This document shows, piece after piece, positions 8,001 to 19,000 of a stretch of DNA of 64,000 nt. The stretch covers positions 2,666,001 to 2,730,000 of the forward strand of contig NZ_CP036274.1 in the NCBI RefSeq assembly GCF_007747655.1, given 5' to 3'. This DNA comes from Anatilimnocola aggregata. Lineage in GTDB: Bacteria; Planctomycetota; Planctomycetia; Pirellulales; Pirellulaceae. A program made the position numbers and the translations under genes. Position 1 is the stretch's first letter. Each line of letters opens with the position of its first letter. The notes beneath the pieces were generated by a model. The model searched no databases. It saw only the letters and a list, made by a program, of their open reading frames with translations, and had not been told where the DNA came from.

Positions 8001-8332
8001 CGTTCTTCCCCCGCGGTGCGTGAAGTGGAGACGATGGCACTATCGTCATTTCCAATGAGTCCCAATTGATCGAGAACCTTAGCGGCCTCTGATAGGTCGC
8101 CGAGAATCCTGACCACCGGGAGCGGATGTTCCCGAACCAGCATGGGAGTAGCGACGATCCGATGCTCGCGGGCTTGGCGGGGTTCTTTAAGAATATCCAC
8201 CACCGTTAACGTGCACCCACCCTCCAGTCGAGGGCGAACCAGTCGATCGAAATTCGCCAGTGCACGAACGGCAAGTTCGCTTCCTCCTGCGATAAAAAAC
8301 GTGTACACGTGTTTTTCCATGAATCTTACCAT
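7997..8332 (-). CDS. kaiB: KaiB family protein
   Basis: About 111 residues; ATG 8332 is the longest start, while ATG 8320 (MEKHVYTFFIAGG) fits the usual KaiB length better, and neither has a strong ribosome-binding site. The domain is clear: YTFFIAGGSELAVRALANF, then LTVVDILKEPRQAREHRI, VATPMLVREHPLP with the typical cis-proline site, and RILGDLSEAAKVLDQLGL. KaiB adopts a thioredoxin-like state when it binds the CI ring of KaiC. Its stop overlaps the kaiC start (ATGA), so the pair is co-translated, and the hybrid kinase gene ends 33 bp upstream. About 20 residues after the conserved core look unstructured. Confidence 0.93.
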   Translation of the reverse strand: MVRFMEKHVYTFFIAGGSELAVRALANFDRLVRPRLEGGCTLTVVDILKEPRQAREHRIVATPMLVREHPLPVVRILGDLSEAAKVLDQLGLIGNDDSAIVSTSRTAGEER

Positions 8333-8365
8333 TGGTCGTATGTCACACTTCGCGGACTAACTGCG

Positions 8366-9871
8366 TTACACACCGCCGTTGGTCCTGGAACCAGCACGCT
8401 CTAACCGGCAAGTTTCCAGACGCCGTAACAATTCGGGCAAATTAACCGGCTTGACCAGGTGATCATCGAAACCGGCGTCTAGCGCACGCTGGACATCCTC
8501 AGGAGTTCCGTAGCCAGTCAGAGCGATCATGTGCGGCGGAGTTCCTTCGGCTTCACGCCGAACACGCCGAGCCAATTCGTAACCATCCATTGCCGGCAGG
8601 CCAATATCAATGAGCGCCACGTCGGGGCGTCGTTCCAATACCGCGTTCAAACCCGACAGGCCATCTGCCGCTTCGATGACATGATGCCCGTCATCCTCCA
8701 ACAACATGCGAAGCATCAGGCGGGCATCATCGCTATCCTCTACCAACAGCACCCTGAGTGAGTTGGTAACTTGGTCGGCCGCTTGCTCCGACAACTTCGA
8801 CTCACAAGCAATTAACGGCAGTCGGACTGAGAAGGTCACACCGCAACCGTCGTCGTTGGCGCAAACGTCGATCGAGCCACCGTGCAGGTGGACGAATGTG
8901 CGAACCAGCATCAGTCCGATGCCTAATCCGCCGTCACTGCGGGCCAGTGTCTGTGCACCCTGCACAAACGGATCAAAAATCCGGGGCAAGAGCTCGGCTG
9001 GAATGCCAGGGCCATTGTCGCGGACGGTGATCTCAACTTCGGTTGCCTGCTGCGCTGCGCACAAAGTGATTTTTCCACCGTGCGGAGTGAACTTGATTGC
9101 GTTAACAAGCAGGTTGACAACAATTTGCTCGAGCCGTGTTGGGTTACCCCAGACCCACATTTCTTGCTCAGGCAGGTCAGCCGTAAACCTGTGCCCTCGT
9201 TGCGTGATGAGGGACGAGACGGCCTCGACCGCATCGGTGAGCACTCGATGCAGCGCCACTCGTTCCGAGACGATCGACAACTTTCCTCGCAGGACGCGGG
9301 TCACGTCCAACAGGTCGTCGAGAATTCGAGTGAGGTGGCCGAATTGGCGATTGAGTACTGCGGAAGCTTCGCGGCGGGATTGCGGACCAAGATTGTCCTT
9401 GGCCAGCAACACGGCCGAGCTCTGAATCGCAGCCAGCGGATTGCGTAACTCGTGCGAGAGCATTGCCAGAAATTCATCGCGCTGGCGCGTTTCGTTTCGC
9501 GCTTCAGACACACTCTGATGGTATGCAGTGACATCTTTGAGTCGCAGCAGCAGCGTCCCCTCTGGACCATCGGTGAGCGGTTCGATCCGCAGCTCGACCA
9601 GCCGGAGCCGGTCGTCACGTGATATGACGTTCACATGAATCGGCTGGTGACTAGGAACCGAGGGGAGGTCAAACTTCTCCCCGACCAATTCGGTCGGCCC
9701 ACGCCCGAGCAGAAACTCAGCGGCGGCATTGGCATAGCCGATCACGGCACCGGGATCGAGAAAAACAACCCCTTCTTCGGCATCAGCGACAATCGCCTCG
9801 AACCGTTTGCGGCCCACCTGCGGATGATGAGGCTCACTGCGCAAACTTCTCTTGCGCCGATCATCAGTCAT
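8366..9871 (-). CDS. Hybrid sensor histidine kinase (PAS, HisKA, HATPase, receiver)
   Basis: 501 residues from ATG 9871, chosen over a TTG at 9904 because AAGGAG lies eight bases before it. Order of domains: PAS (about 22-115, with EEGVVFLDPGAVIGYANAAA), HisKA with phospho-acceptor H140 in FLAMLSHELRNPLAAIQ, HATPase_c with the N-box NLLVNAIKFTP and the G-boxes DNGPGIP and GLGIGLMLV, then a C-terminal receiver with VLLVEDSDDAR, phospho-acceptor in VALIDIGLPAMDG, ALTGY and LVKPV. There is no membrane segment, so it is a cytoplasmic kinase. It heads the kaiB-kaiC operon and could play the role SasA has in cyanobacteria, although it lacks the KaiB-like sensor domain of SasA. The CsrA-receiver protein downstream is a plausible partner. 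Confidence 0.94.
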   Translation of the reverse strand: MTDDRRKRSLRSEPHHPQVGRKRFEAIVADAEEGVVFLDPGAVIGYANAAAEFLLGRGPTELVGEKFDLPSVPSHQPIHVNVISRDDRLRLVELRIEPLTDGPEGTLLLRLKDVTAYHQSVSEARNETRQRDEFLAMLSHELRNPLAAIQSSAVLLAKDNLGPQSRREASAVLNRQFGHLTRILDDLLDVTRVLRGKLSIVSERVALHRVLTDAVEAVSSLITQRGHRFTADLPEQEMWVWGNPTRLEQIVVNLLVNAIKFTPHGGKITLCAAQQATEVEITVRDNGPGIPAELLPRIFDPFVQGAQTLARSDGGLGIGLMLVRTFVHLHGGSIDVCANDDGCGVTFSVRLPLIACESKLSEQAADQVTNSLRVLLVEDSDDARLMLRMLLEDDGHHVIEAADGLSGLNAVLERRPDVALIDIGLPAMDGYELARRVRREAEGTPPHMIALTGYGTPEDVQRALDAGFDDHLVKPVNLPELLRRLETCRLERAGSRTNGGV

Positions 9872-10020
9872 TCTGGAAACTCCTTCTTCCGACACGAGTC
9901 GCAACCTCCGCGGCCCCTCCTTAACCGACGCAATCCCTCATCCTGCCCCTGCCGCAAGCCGACATATTTTCAAGGCGAACCAGTGGGTTGCGATGTCGAT
10001 AAACTAGTGACGCGATGGCG

Positions 10021-10042
10021 TACCGTCAAGTACTTGACGGTA
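10021..10042. promoter_or_regulatory. Perfect 22-bp palindrome, probable operator
   Basis: The half-site TACCGTCAAGT at 10021-10031 is followed immediately by its exact complement, giving a 22-bp palindrome. A related direct repeat (AGTA-C/G-TTGAC-G/A-G) occurs at 10029 and again at 10044, and the second copy contains TTGACA. The palindrome is 150 bp from the kinase start on one side and 148 bp from the Crp-type regulator start on the other. It is a good candidate operator for the divergent pair. A TACAAT at 10100-10105 could be a -10 box for the regulator gene, but its -35 match is poor. Confidence 0.6.
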
Positions 10043-10189
10043 AAGTAGTTGACAGAGGAACCTCGGTAACTGGCGATTAGTATTTCGGTCGGTTTTTGGT
10101 ACAATAAATGCGTACTGCAGTTGTCAGCGTGAGAAACATTTGTCCACGCACGACGGCTTTGGCAGGCGCAACGCAGGAGATTGAAGCCA

Positions 10190-10906
10190 ATGACCGCTTT
10201 TGGTAATCGCCAGACGGGTAATCGTTTGTTGGATCAGCTTCCGCCGGACGAGCTGGCAAGCCTGTCAAAACGAATGGAGCATCAGAAATTACCGCTGCGC
10301 GAGACGCTGCTAGCGAATAGAGCGCCGCTCCAATATGCCTATTTCCCACTGACGAATGTCTTGTCAACGATCGTTGTGTTGCGTGACGGCTCCGCAGTCG
10401 AGGCCGCAGCAATCGGCAACGAGGGGGTCGCGGGGGTCGGGCTGTTGGTTGGCGAGCGTGTAAGTTCTTACTCGCTTGTCCAGCAAGTTGAAGGGGAGTG
10501 CCTAAGAGTGCCGGCAGCCCATTTCCAAAACATGTTGCGAGAGAGCCCGCAGTTAAGAACTCTCGTCGAGCGGTATGCGTTCATTCTGTTGCGACAGTGT
10601 GCTCAAAATGCCGCCTGCAATGCACGGCACGACGGTTCGAAGCGACTTTCGCGTTGGCTGCTCGCCTGTGCCGACCGCGCTGGTCGCGACGAGTTCGACT
10701 TTACTCAGGACTCTCTCGGAGTGATGCTCGGCATCAGCCGGCAAAGCGTGAGCGCCGTGATTCAATCACTCAAGCAGCAAGCATTGATCAGTTACAGCCG
10801 GCGCCACCTGCAGATCTTAGATCGCTCACGCCTACAGCAAAGCGCCTGCGAGTGTTATGAAGTTGCAGTCGCAAATTATAACGAGTTGATGCAACCCGCG
10901 GCGTGA
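10190..10906 (+). CDS. Crp/Fnr family transcriptional regulator
   Basis: 238 residues from ATG 10190, with AGGAG about ten bases upstream; a TTG at 10181 would be too close to that site. Residues about 15-120 form a cyclic-nucleotide-binding-like beta roll (LPLRETLLANRAPLQYAYFPL, then VVLRDGSAVEAAAIGNEGVAGV). The dimer helix follows (RYAFILLRQCAQNAACN) and a C-terminal HTH_Crp domain with FDFTQDSLGVMLGISRQSVS and SLKQQALISYSRRHLQILD. The PRB motif for cAMP (RxS) is not obvious and there is no Fnr-type cysteine cluster, so the ligand is unknown. This subgroup is common in planctomycetes and proteobacteria. It is divergent from the kinase-kaiB-kaiC genes and may control both through the palindrome between them. 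Confidence 0.92.
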   Translation: MTAFGNRQTGNRLLDQLPPDELASLSKRMEHQKLPLRETLLANRAPLQYAYFPLTNVLSTIVVLRDGSAVEAAAIGNEGVAGVGLLVGERVSSYSLVQQVEGECLRVPAAHFQNMLRESPQLRTLVERYAFILLRQCAQNAACNARHDGSKRLSRWLLACADRAGRDEFDFTQDSLGVMLGISRQSVSAVIQSLKQQALISYSRRHLQILDRSRLQQSACECYEVAVANYNELMQPAA

Positions 10907-11310
10907 TTTTGACTGCGGACTAATCTGCTCTGCTGGATTCAAAGCGCCCACGATCACTTTCGGCGACGAGATAGGCACGGAGGAAGTTGCACGAAGGTAA
11001 AGGGCTAGGCACGGATTTCTTCACTGCCGCCGTTCGCGGAAGATCGAGATTACGACAGTAATCCATGGTTGCGGATCGGCCCGTCAGACGACGTTTCGCA
11101 ACGACGATCGCCTGAAATTGATATCGAGCGAAAGCTCGATATCGACTATTTCGCACGGGCAAAAGCTATCTGCTTAAAATACGCGGCCTGCAAACGCACG
11201 TGGAAGTCGGCAGTGATATCGTAGCCCAAAGCCAACAATATCTGGCCGTATATTCAAATCGCAAACGACCGCTGCCCATCCCACCTCCTACCCAAATTTG
11301 CCGGAAGAAC
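10907..11310. other. Intergenic region between convergent genes
   Basis: About 400 bp between the end of the Crp-type gene and the end of the DUF1003 gene. Apart from the hairpin at 11120-11143 I see no gene, RNA or repeat. The short open frames present have no recognisable domain. Confidence 0.5.
11120..11143. terminator. Hairpin with GAAA tetraloop between convergent genes
   Basis: GATATCGAGC, loop GAAA, and GCTCGATATC form a perfect 10-bp stem closed by a stable C(GAAA)G tetraloop. It lies between two convergent genes, about 215 bp after the Crp-type gene and 170 bp after the DUF1003 gene, and could end transcripts from either side. No T-run follows it. Confidence 0.4.
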
Positions 11311-11916
11311 TCACGCTGCACGACGCTCTTGATCCGTAGGCATCGCAGGCATTGCATCATTGGCCACGAACGCGCGTTCCAGCTCTTGCATGATGGCGAG
11401 AATCGGAATCTCCTTCACCATCTCTTGCAATTCTCGATCTTCACTGATTCGCTTCATGCCCAGATGGTACCTGATGGACTGCGCCATCTGCAGCATTTTG
11501 GTCGTTTCCTGCTCAGTGAGCATGCCCAATTGCAGGCCAGCGTGCGCCCATTGCTCGGCCTGGTGCGTCTGTCGCTTTTGGCTCATCAGGATAAACATCG
11601 AAAGCAACGTAGCTTCGAAGGCGATGCACAGCCCTAGAAAACTGAACGGATAGGGGTCGAAGTGGGAGATGCCGAAGCACTGACAAGTGTTGACGACAAT
11701 CCAGCCGACAAACCAGACAATGTGGCCCAAAAAGAAAAGGGGGCTGGAGGCGATCGACGTGATTCGATCGCTTATGCAAGCGACCGTCGTACGCTGGCGG
11801 TGGAATTCTTGTTCCAACTCGGCAATCGAGTCGATGTTCCGCCGGAGTGCTTCGGAAATCAGCGTGGGCATTGCTGGGCACCAGGCAAGTAAAACGCCAC
11901 CGCACGTCTGAATCAT
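11311..11916 (-). CDS. DUF1003 family membrane protein
   Basis: 201 residues. ATG 11916 has GGAG five bases upstream. The DUF1003 core is evident: ITSIASSPLFFLGHIVWFVG, a first membrane helix ending in IVVNT, the hallmark FDPYPFSFLGLCIAFEATLL, and a second helix ending in LMSQKRQ. About 75 soluble residues follow (QWAHAGLQLGMLTEQETTKML and onward), as usual in this family. The cytoplasmic N-terminal helix (ISEALRRNIDSIAELEQEFH) may form a coiled coil. The biochemical role of DUF1003 proteins is not known. It is convergent with the Crp-type regulator and stands alone. Confidence 0.9.
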   Translation of the reverse strand: MIQTCGGVLLAWCPAMPTLISEALRRNIDSIAELEQEFHRQRTTVACISDRITSIASSPLFFLGHIVWFVGWIVVNTCQCFGISHFDPYPFSFLGLCIAFEATLLSMFILMSQKRQTHQAEQWAHAGLQLGMLTEQETTKMLQMAQSIRYHLGMKRISEDRELQEMVKEIPILAIMQELERAFVANDAMPAMPTDQERRAA

Positions 11917-12124
11917 TCGTCTCCAACATAGTCGACAATTTTCGTGGCCGACTGGACTCGCATTTTTCCTAAGAGCGTTTTATGAAGAAACTTTGGCGGG
12001 CGAGATTGTGTTGCTGTGTGAGCTTCGCTCTCCGAGGCAGTCGTTGATTTTCTGCAGACCTGCATCCGTAAAGTGGCGTTGAAGTCGGGCGCCCCCCCGA
12101 ATGGAAGGGTCGATACAGGGGGCA

Positions 12125-12345
12125 GCGACGTAACGATCGTGGTCAGTTAGCGGAGGACTTTCCCGCTGGGCTTCTGCGTGAACTTCACAAAGCGAGTTCG
12201 TTCCTTGGGCGTGACCGTGATGCGTTTCGGCAATTTCGACCTGAGAATCTGGTTCTCGAACTTCGAATATCTGATCTGGCGAGCGAGCTCCTTCTGCATG
12301 GCCACGGGCGATCACTTGCAGGAGAGACTGAAAGACGTTGACCAT
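12125..12345 (-). pseudogene. Decayed N-terminus of an IS481-like/integrase-core transposase
   Basis: On the minus strand the frame reads MQKELARQIRYSKFENQILR followed by SKLPKRITVTPKERTRFVKF. This is the N-terminal helix-turn region of a transposase family frequent in planctomycetes, whose members read ...LKAENEILRSKLPKRI.... Just upstream (from ATG 12345) MVNVFQSLLQVIA fits the usual start of these proteins but is in another frame, so there is a frameshift near 12303. A TAA after GKVLR interrupts the frame before LTTIVT, the next conserved stretch. The DDE integrase domain is missing. It is a broken remnant. Confidence 0.6.
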
Positions 12346-13052
12346 CGAACTATACTGGACTTGATGCAACGAAAGACTGGAGTGCGTTCGTTTTTGCACC
12401 CCGCCGGGACCGTCGGCAATCCGAACCATACGCCGATTTCGGTCGCTCGGTCGGTATGAGTTCAGCCCGATGGGCAGCGCATGCGAAGTTCACAACAAAA
12501 CAGAAAGCGCAAAGAATTCTCTACCTCTGTTAACCGGATGCTCTAAAAGTTCGAAGAGGGTTGCGACCGTTTGGGGGACCGATCGGTACTCGGAATCAGC
12601 AGGTCATGCTATCAAAAGTACTTAGGGAAATCGCAATAGAGAGTACTGTGACGTAGAGGAGGGTTGTGCACAGGGAGGGTTTATCGACATCGTGAGGTTG
12701 GCCTCAAAAGCGCTACCGCCAACGTGTGCGATCGACGAGGAGTCGCTGTTTCTAACTGGCCAAACACCAGCTCAGCCGCTTGCCGGGGCAACTCACCCCG
12801 CGTGAGTCAGTCGCCAACAACTGCTTCAACTTCGCCCCTCAAAGACTGTTTCGAGCCAGTGCAGCCCGAACCGATCTGCCGGTCGCGACGCCGACTTTCG
12901 GGTTGTGAGGCCATAGACAATCGCCTTGGAGATCGACAGGATCGTAAAGGTCTACTTGAATTCGCCGGGCCCAATCGCCAAACCATCGGTCATAACGACG
13001 CATTTGCTCTTGGCGAAAGATTCGCCGATCGAGAGTGAACTCTTTAACCGTT
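12346..13052. other. Intergenic region downstream of the giant gene
   Basis: About 700 bp with no gene I can support. A plus-strand frame at 12926-13129 has protein-like composition for about 40 codons but starts at TTG, has no ribosome-binding site and runs into the end of the giant gene. No terminator-like hairpin was recognised after the giant gene's stop. Confidence 0.45.
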
Positions 13053-16000
13053 TTACACGGGATCGACGAACTCAGCCGACGTTCCGCTTGGCACCAGATC
13101 GGCGATCACATCCTCGAGGTCGGCAATGAACCAATCGCGCCCGGCACCGCCAACCAAGCGATCGGCAGTGCTACTATCGCCGAAAATTGTGTCGGCAGGA
13201 CTGTTGGCCAGGAACGTTGAACCATTAACGCGAGTGCCGGTGCCTGTGCCTCGCAAGTTGGCTACGCGGGCAGGATAGGTTCTCGTCGACGACCACTCAT
13301 TCAAAATGGCAAATAGTGCCTGGGTATTAAGGTCGTAACTGGTGGTGCCAGCAATCAAAAGGTCGTCCCCTCCTCCACCTGTGAGCGTGTCTTTGCCTTC
13401 ACCTCCCAGCAGCACGTCCTTTGCAGTTCCACCCGTCAATTGATCGTCGCCAGCACCGCCGACAAGTACAGCTGCCTTTGAGCCGCCGACGAGAATGTCG
13501 TTTCCGCTGCCGCCAATGGCAGCCACAAATCCGGTGATGCTTCCCGTAATTGACGTGGCTTTGCTGGTTGCCAGATTCACGTTGACCGGAGTAGTACGGG
13601 TGGAATAGTCGAGTGTGTTCTCGCCGGTACCGCCGTTCAGTTTGCCGGCAATCGACCCAGTGCTCGCCAGAGCAAACCGGTCGGCTCCAGTGCCGCCGGT
13701 TAGATTTTCGATGCCGCCAAACTGCAATGCCGTCGCCCCGCTGGTGAGCGTACCTGCGCCTGCGCCGGTGATGTTCCAGGTTGATGCTTGTGAACCACCG
13801 ACGAGAGTATCGTTACCAATTCCACCCTGCAGACTACCGCTGAGCGCGCCCGCCGCTCCGACCGAGAAGTTGTCGGCACCGGTACCCCCGAGCAGTTCTT
13901 CGAAGTCCGAGAATGTTCCGCCCGTAACTTTGCCGGCGTTTAGCCCGGTCAAGCTCCAGGTGTTCGTGCCATTGGCTGCAATGAACTGGTCGGCCGACGA
14001 ATTGCTTCCCTGGAACAACTCTACAGCGAGCACGCTGCGGATTTGACTGGCGCTGCGGGTCGCCAGATTCACACTGATCGGACCTGTGGCTGGGGCATAG
14101 CTGAGTTTGTCAGTGCCAGTGCCGCCATTCAAAGTGCCGCTGAGCGAGCCACCATCGAGAACGGTGAACGTATCTGTCCCCGTGCCACCAGTGATGTTCT
14201 CAAAGCCGGCAAGCGCTGCGCTCGCACCCAGGTTCGCGCGATCAACTCCGGTGATCGTCCATTCGTTGGCGGTGTTGGGCGAAGTAACGGTATCAGTTGT
14301 TGCCATTGAGCCAGTAAACGACTCGACGTTCAAATAGCCCGCGACATTTGTGGCCGTCTTGGTGTTAAGGTTCAAAGCCACGGTAGTGGTGCGCAGACTG
14401 TAATCGAGTGTGTCGTTGCCGCCGCCGCCATCGATCTTGCCGCTGAGTTTGGCCGTGTTGTTCAGAAACTGAAACTGGTCCGCATCCGAACCGCCAGTGA
14501 GATTCTCGATGGCCTTGAACGTTGTGCTGCCCACTGTCCCGATACCGACACCCGTTAATTGAAAGAGGGTTGCAGAATTTGGGCCCTGCAGACGGTCGCC
14601 AGCTGTGCCCTGCGTGCCGCCATCCAAATTCGCCGTCCCCGCCAGTAGCAGGAAAGTATCGTTATCTCCAAGACCGTTGATGTTGCGAGTCTGCATGTTA
14701 GTGCCCGAGACCTTCAACAAGCCGAGGGTCACCGCATCGGATTCGATCGTGAACGTGTCTTTGCCGCTGCTGCCATTGATAGTCAACGAGTTCGAGCCAG
14801 TTCCCCCGAAGAACTCGACACCGCCGGCAGGCCGCGCGAATTTGCCCAGCGAGGTTCCATTGCGCGCGATCGTCACTTCAGCGACTGTTGCTGAGACCGG
14901 AGTGACGGCAAACAGGTCGTTACCGGAGGTTCCCGAAATCGCCAGTTTGCCGGCCTGCAGTTCGGTACTTAGGATTTGAAGGTTGCGATTGACCGTATTG
15001 CTGACGCCGCCATCGACGTCCTTGGCAGTGATTGAAACCGAGTAATTGCCCACTGCTTGATAAGCGTGCGAGATGGTCGTATTCGCACTCCCCGAAATGA
15101 TTTCTGACTGGCCATCGCCCCAGTTGACCGTGTATTCGAAACCTTGCGCAAGATCTGTTGCCGACGGGTCTGTCGTCGAAAGTATCAGTGTCCGAAGTTG
15201 ACCAGCAACACCTTGAAAACTGTCGCCAGCAACAGCTGTCAGCGTGGGAGGAACATTATTGATGGTGACCTGTGTCGAAGTTGTGTGCTGGCCACCATCG
15301 GGATCAAACACCCGTCCGTAGATTTGGTACTGCCCACTGCTGGGAAAATCGAAGGCGGCTGCCGAAGTGGTACTGGCTGCTGCATAAGTCGCAGCCAGAT
15401 CATCGATGTTCAGGGCAAAGCTATAGCGTAAGTTAGCCGCATCGGTCGGCGAAGTGTCGCTACCCGCGAAGTTCACCGTCACGCTGCCCGGTTCATTCAC
15501 AGGCCCATTATTGGTCAACGAGCCGGTTGGATTCACATTCCCCACCACGATCACAGTCTGAGCGTCGTGAGTGCCGCCGTCCTTATCGAACGCCCGGCCA
15601 TACACCGTCACCGGGCCGCTGTTGGCAAAAAAGAATGGAGTCGATGTGTCGCTGGTGACCGCGGTGGCATAATCACTGGCGAGATCCGCTGTGCTCAACG
15701 CAAAGCTGAAGCGCAAACTTGCTGCATCTACCAATGATGGATCGCCAGCCGCAAAGTTGACTGCCACACTGCCACCTTCAACAACCGCGCTCGTGGCGGC
15801 CAACGTTCCCGTGGGATTCTGATTCGCAGCCGAGAAGGTTGTGGTAGCAATTTGCGAGAGGCCGCCACTATCGGTCACTCGCAAGGCCACGGTTCGCAAC
15901 GCAACATCGTCGCCAGGTGTGAAAGGAACTTGCTGACCCGTGAAGTCGGCAGCAAAGACCAGGCCGTTGTAGTTGAAGTCCCACTCGTAGATCAGCGTAG

Positions 16001-19000
16001 CCGGATTCTGATCCGAATCGGTCGTCCCCGAGCCATCGAGAATGATCTCGACACCCTCTAGTCCCTGATAGGGGCCGCCGGTGCTAGGAACAGGTGCGGC
16101 GTTGGGCTCAATGATGGTAGCCGCGACAAGTTGTGTCGCTAGTGTTCCCCCCGAGTTGGCCGAGATGATGACTGTCACTTCATAGTTGCCGGAGTTCGCA
16201 TAAGCGTGCGTGCCATTCACGACGAAGTTACCCTGGCTACCGCTAATGACGCCCACGGAACTGGAGCTATCACCCCAATGAATAGTGGACACGAAGTCGG
16301 CGGCAGTGCTGACCAGATTCGGATCGTGGAACGTGGCCACGGCCTGCGTAAAGGTGTTTCCTTCGATGGCAGAGAGAGCAACCGGTGTGGTGCTGAGAGG
16401 TGCATTAGCAACGTTAATGACGAGCAGACTGCTGGTGCTTTGCCCGGCGGTATCGGTGACTTGAATGGTAATGGTTACCGGTCCCAGACCTAAGCCCGAC
16501 GGTGTAATGACCAGTTGACGTTCGCTACCCGTGCCAGAAAGTTGCAGGTTCTCGGCCGGAATGATCGCTTCGTTGGAAGAAGTGACTGAAACGGTGAGGT
16601 TGCCAGCTGGAGTCTCGGAATCGCTAATTTTGAAGAACAACGGCGGGCTGACTTGATCTTCGCGCAGGCTGAAGTCGCTGAGGGGAGAAATGGTCGGGGC
16701 GGACAGGCCCTGGCCCGACGGTGCGAGCGAGAACTGCAGGCGATACGCGTGCATGAGATCGGCACGCTTACTGTAGCTGACGTAAACCGTCCGACTGATC
16801 GAAGACAAATGTACGAGCGGTTGCCCGCCGTTGTAGACTTCGGCCAGCAAGTTACCCATTCCATCCCGCAATTGCAGCGAACGATCTGTCGTGAAAGGCA
16901 GACCGGGAATGGCAACGTCAGACACTTCCAACCGACTGTAGGCGGGGAGATCGATGGCAAAATAGTCGATATCCGCCGGTCCCCTGTTCTGGCCCAGGAA
17001 ACCGGTGCGACTGGTCGTACCTCCTACAACGTTGTTGATTCGCTGCGCGGTCAGCAGTGTATCGTTGGATTCTTGCTCGTCGAACACTCCCAAATTTTGC
17101 GTCGAAAGGTTCAGAGAGTAAGGAGCTACCGGCCCTGTTACGCGCACATAGTAGGTACCATCGAGTTGGCTATAGAATGTGCCCCAGTAGCTAAGTCGAT
17201 CCGAGATATTTACCCCGCTGGCATCGAACAGAGTAATACTTGTTCGCTGATCCTGGTTGGAAGTTCCCGAGTAGCCACCGAACGTTGCCAGGTCGCCGGC
17301 ACTTAGTTGAAACGAGTAGTAATCCGCGTCGCTGGTGCCGGCCGAGCCATTGCCGATGAAACCGGCATTGGCACCGGGCATCAACGGAAGTGCTGTCCCG
17401 AGGGAGTCGTTTGGTTCTGCATCAAGAAGAGCCGGGTCGATGTCAGCCAGGGCGAACGAGAGGCGATAAGCATGCGACAAATAACTGGCCGACGAGTAGC
17501 GTACGTAGATTGTTTGATCGACAAGGGAATAGAACCGATAGGGTGCGTAGTAGTTGCTGCGCTGCCCCAAGATTGCCCCATTTTCGTCATAAACCCCAAT
17601 GTTGGCTTGGATGTCGAACGGCAGGCCGAACTGGTCCATCGCCGAAATATCTAAGGCGGTATTGGCAGCGATATTAAGCGAGAAATAGTCGACATCTTGG
17701 TTGCCAACTCCATCGCCGGCGAAGCCAGTTACAGTGGACGTGAGTCCAGGCAACACACCCACCGGAAACGCCGTCTCCAACTCGTCGTTGGGCTCGAGTG
17801 CCTCGAAGGCACCCAGGTTTTGGACTTGATAATTCAGAGAATAGCGACCTACCGAGCCAATGATGCGGGCATAGTAAGTGCCTCCCTCGGTTGCATAAAA
17901 AGTTCCCCAGTAGCTGATGCGGTCGGAAAGATGATTTCCTTCCTCATCATAAATCTGTAGGGTAGTCCCCGAGTCCTGATTCGTTCCGAGGCCATAGCCG
18001 CCAAACGTGGCAAGATCGCCGGCGTTCATGGTGACGGCAAAATAGTCAACATCGTTCAGCCCCGCTGGATTGTTACCGATGAAACCTGGATTCGCTCCGA
18101 TAGCGAGTGGCAGCGCCTGCTGCAGCGTGTCGTCGGGTTCAACATCGAACTGATTGGGGTCGAATGAACTCGCATAAAACAGCAACTCATAGGCCTGAGC
18201 CACGTTGCTCTGCTCGCTGTAACGTACGTAAACGACCTTCTCGACAAACGAGTAAACCTGCAGCGGATAGGACCAGTGCGAGTTGCGACCGATGACGTTG
18301 CCCTCCGCATCGAAGGCTTGCAGACTTCCACCGCCGGAAAAAGGTAAACCATCGATGCCGCTTACCGCCACGTTCAGCGTGGTATTGGCTGCCATTGCCA
18401 CAGCGAACACATCGGGATCGCCTTGATAGGTCTGCTGGCCCAAGAAACCCTTGACTATCGCCGAGTTGTCGACTGGAACCGATATCACCTGTGCCGTGGC
18501 GGGGGTGTTGTTCGGCTCGATATCGTCAAGCGGCCCAAGATCGGCTACCGCGAAATTCAAGGTGTAATTGCCGGTCCACGTCGAGTTGCTGCCGCTACCA
18601 ACCAGTTGGGGATCGTATGCATCGTTCCCCTGTCCACTGACGCCCGCATAAAATGTGCCGCCGTCAGCGCTAAAGAACGTTCCCCAGTAACTGAGCCAAG
18701 GGGAGAGGTCATTACCTGCCTCATCGAACAATCGCAAGCGAGTGAGTTGATTGTTCGTCGAGTTGCCACCGCTATATCCACCAAACAGGGCCAACTGCCC
18801 CGCACTCAAAGTGAACTTGTACAAATCGACGTCGCGCGTCGGCGCAGGGCCGTTGCCTATGATGCCGGGCACGTTGCCCGGACTCAGCGGAACAGCCGTG
18901 GCGAGCGTGTCGTTTGGTTCGTAGGTGAAATTGAAATTGGCGATCGATTCCAATTCCAACGGTGAGAGATTCTCGCTGGCCAGGCTGCTGAAGCCTGCGA

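Noticed and set aside
12926..13129. A small plus-strand gene after the transposase remnant
   Set aside because: It starts at TTG, lacks a ribosome-binding site and overlaps the 3' end of the giant gene in antisense.
14605..14979. Long plus-strand frames antisense to the giant gene, here and at 16653-17306, 19966-20739 and 23052-23552
   Set aside because: The coding strand carries clear repeats and domains throughout; the plus frames have no domains and arise from the codon bias of a GC-rich gene.
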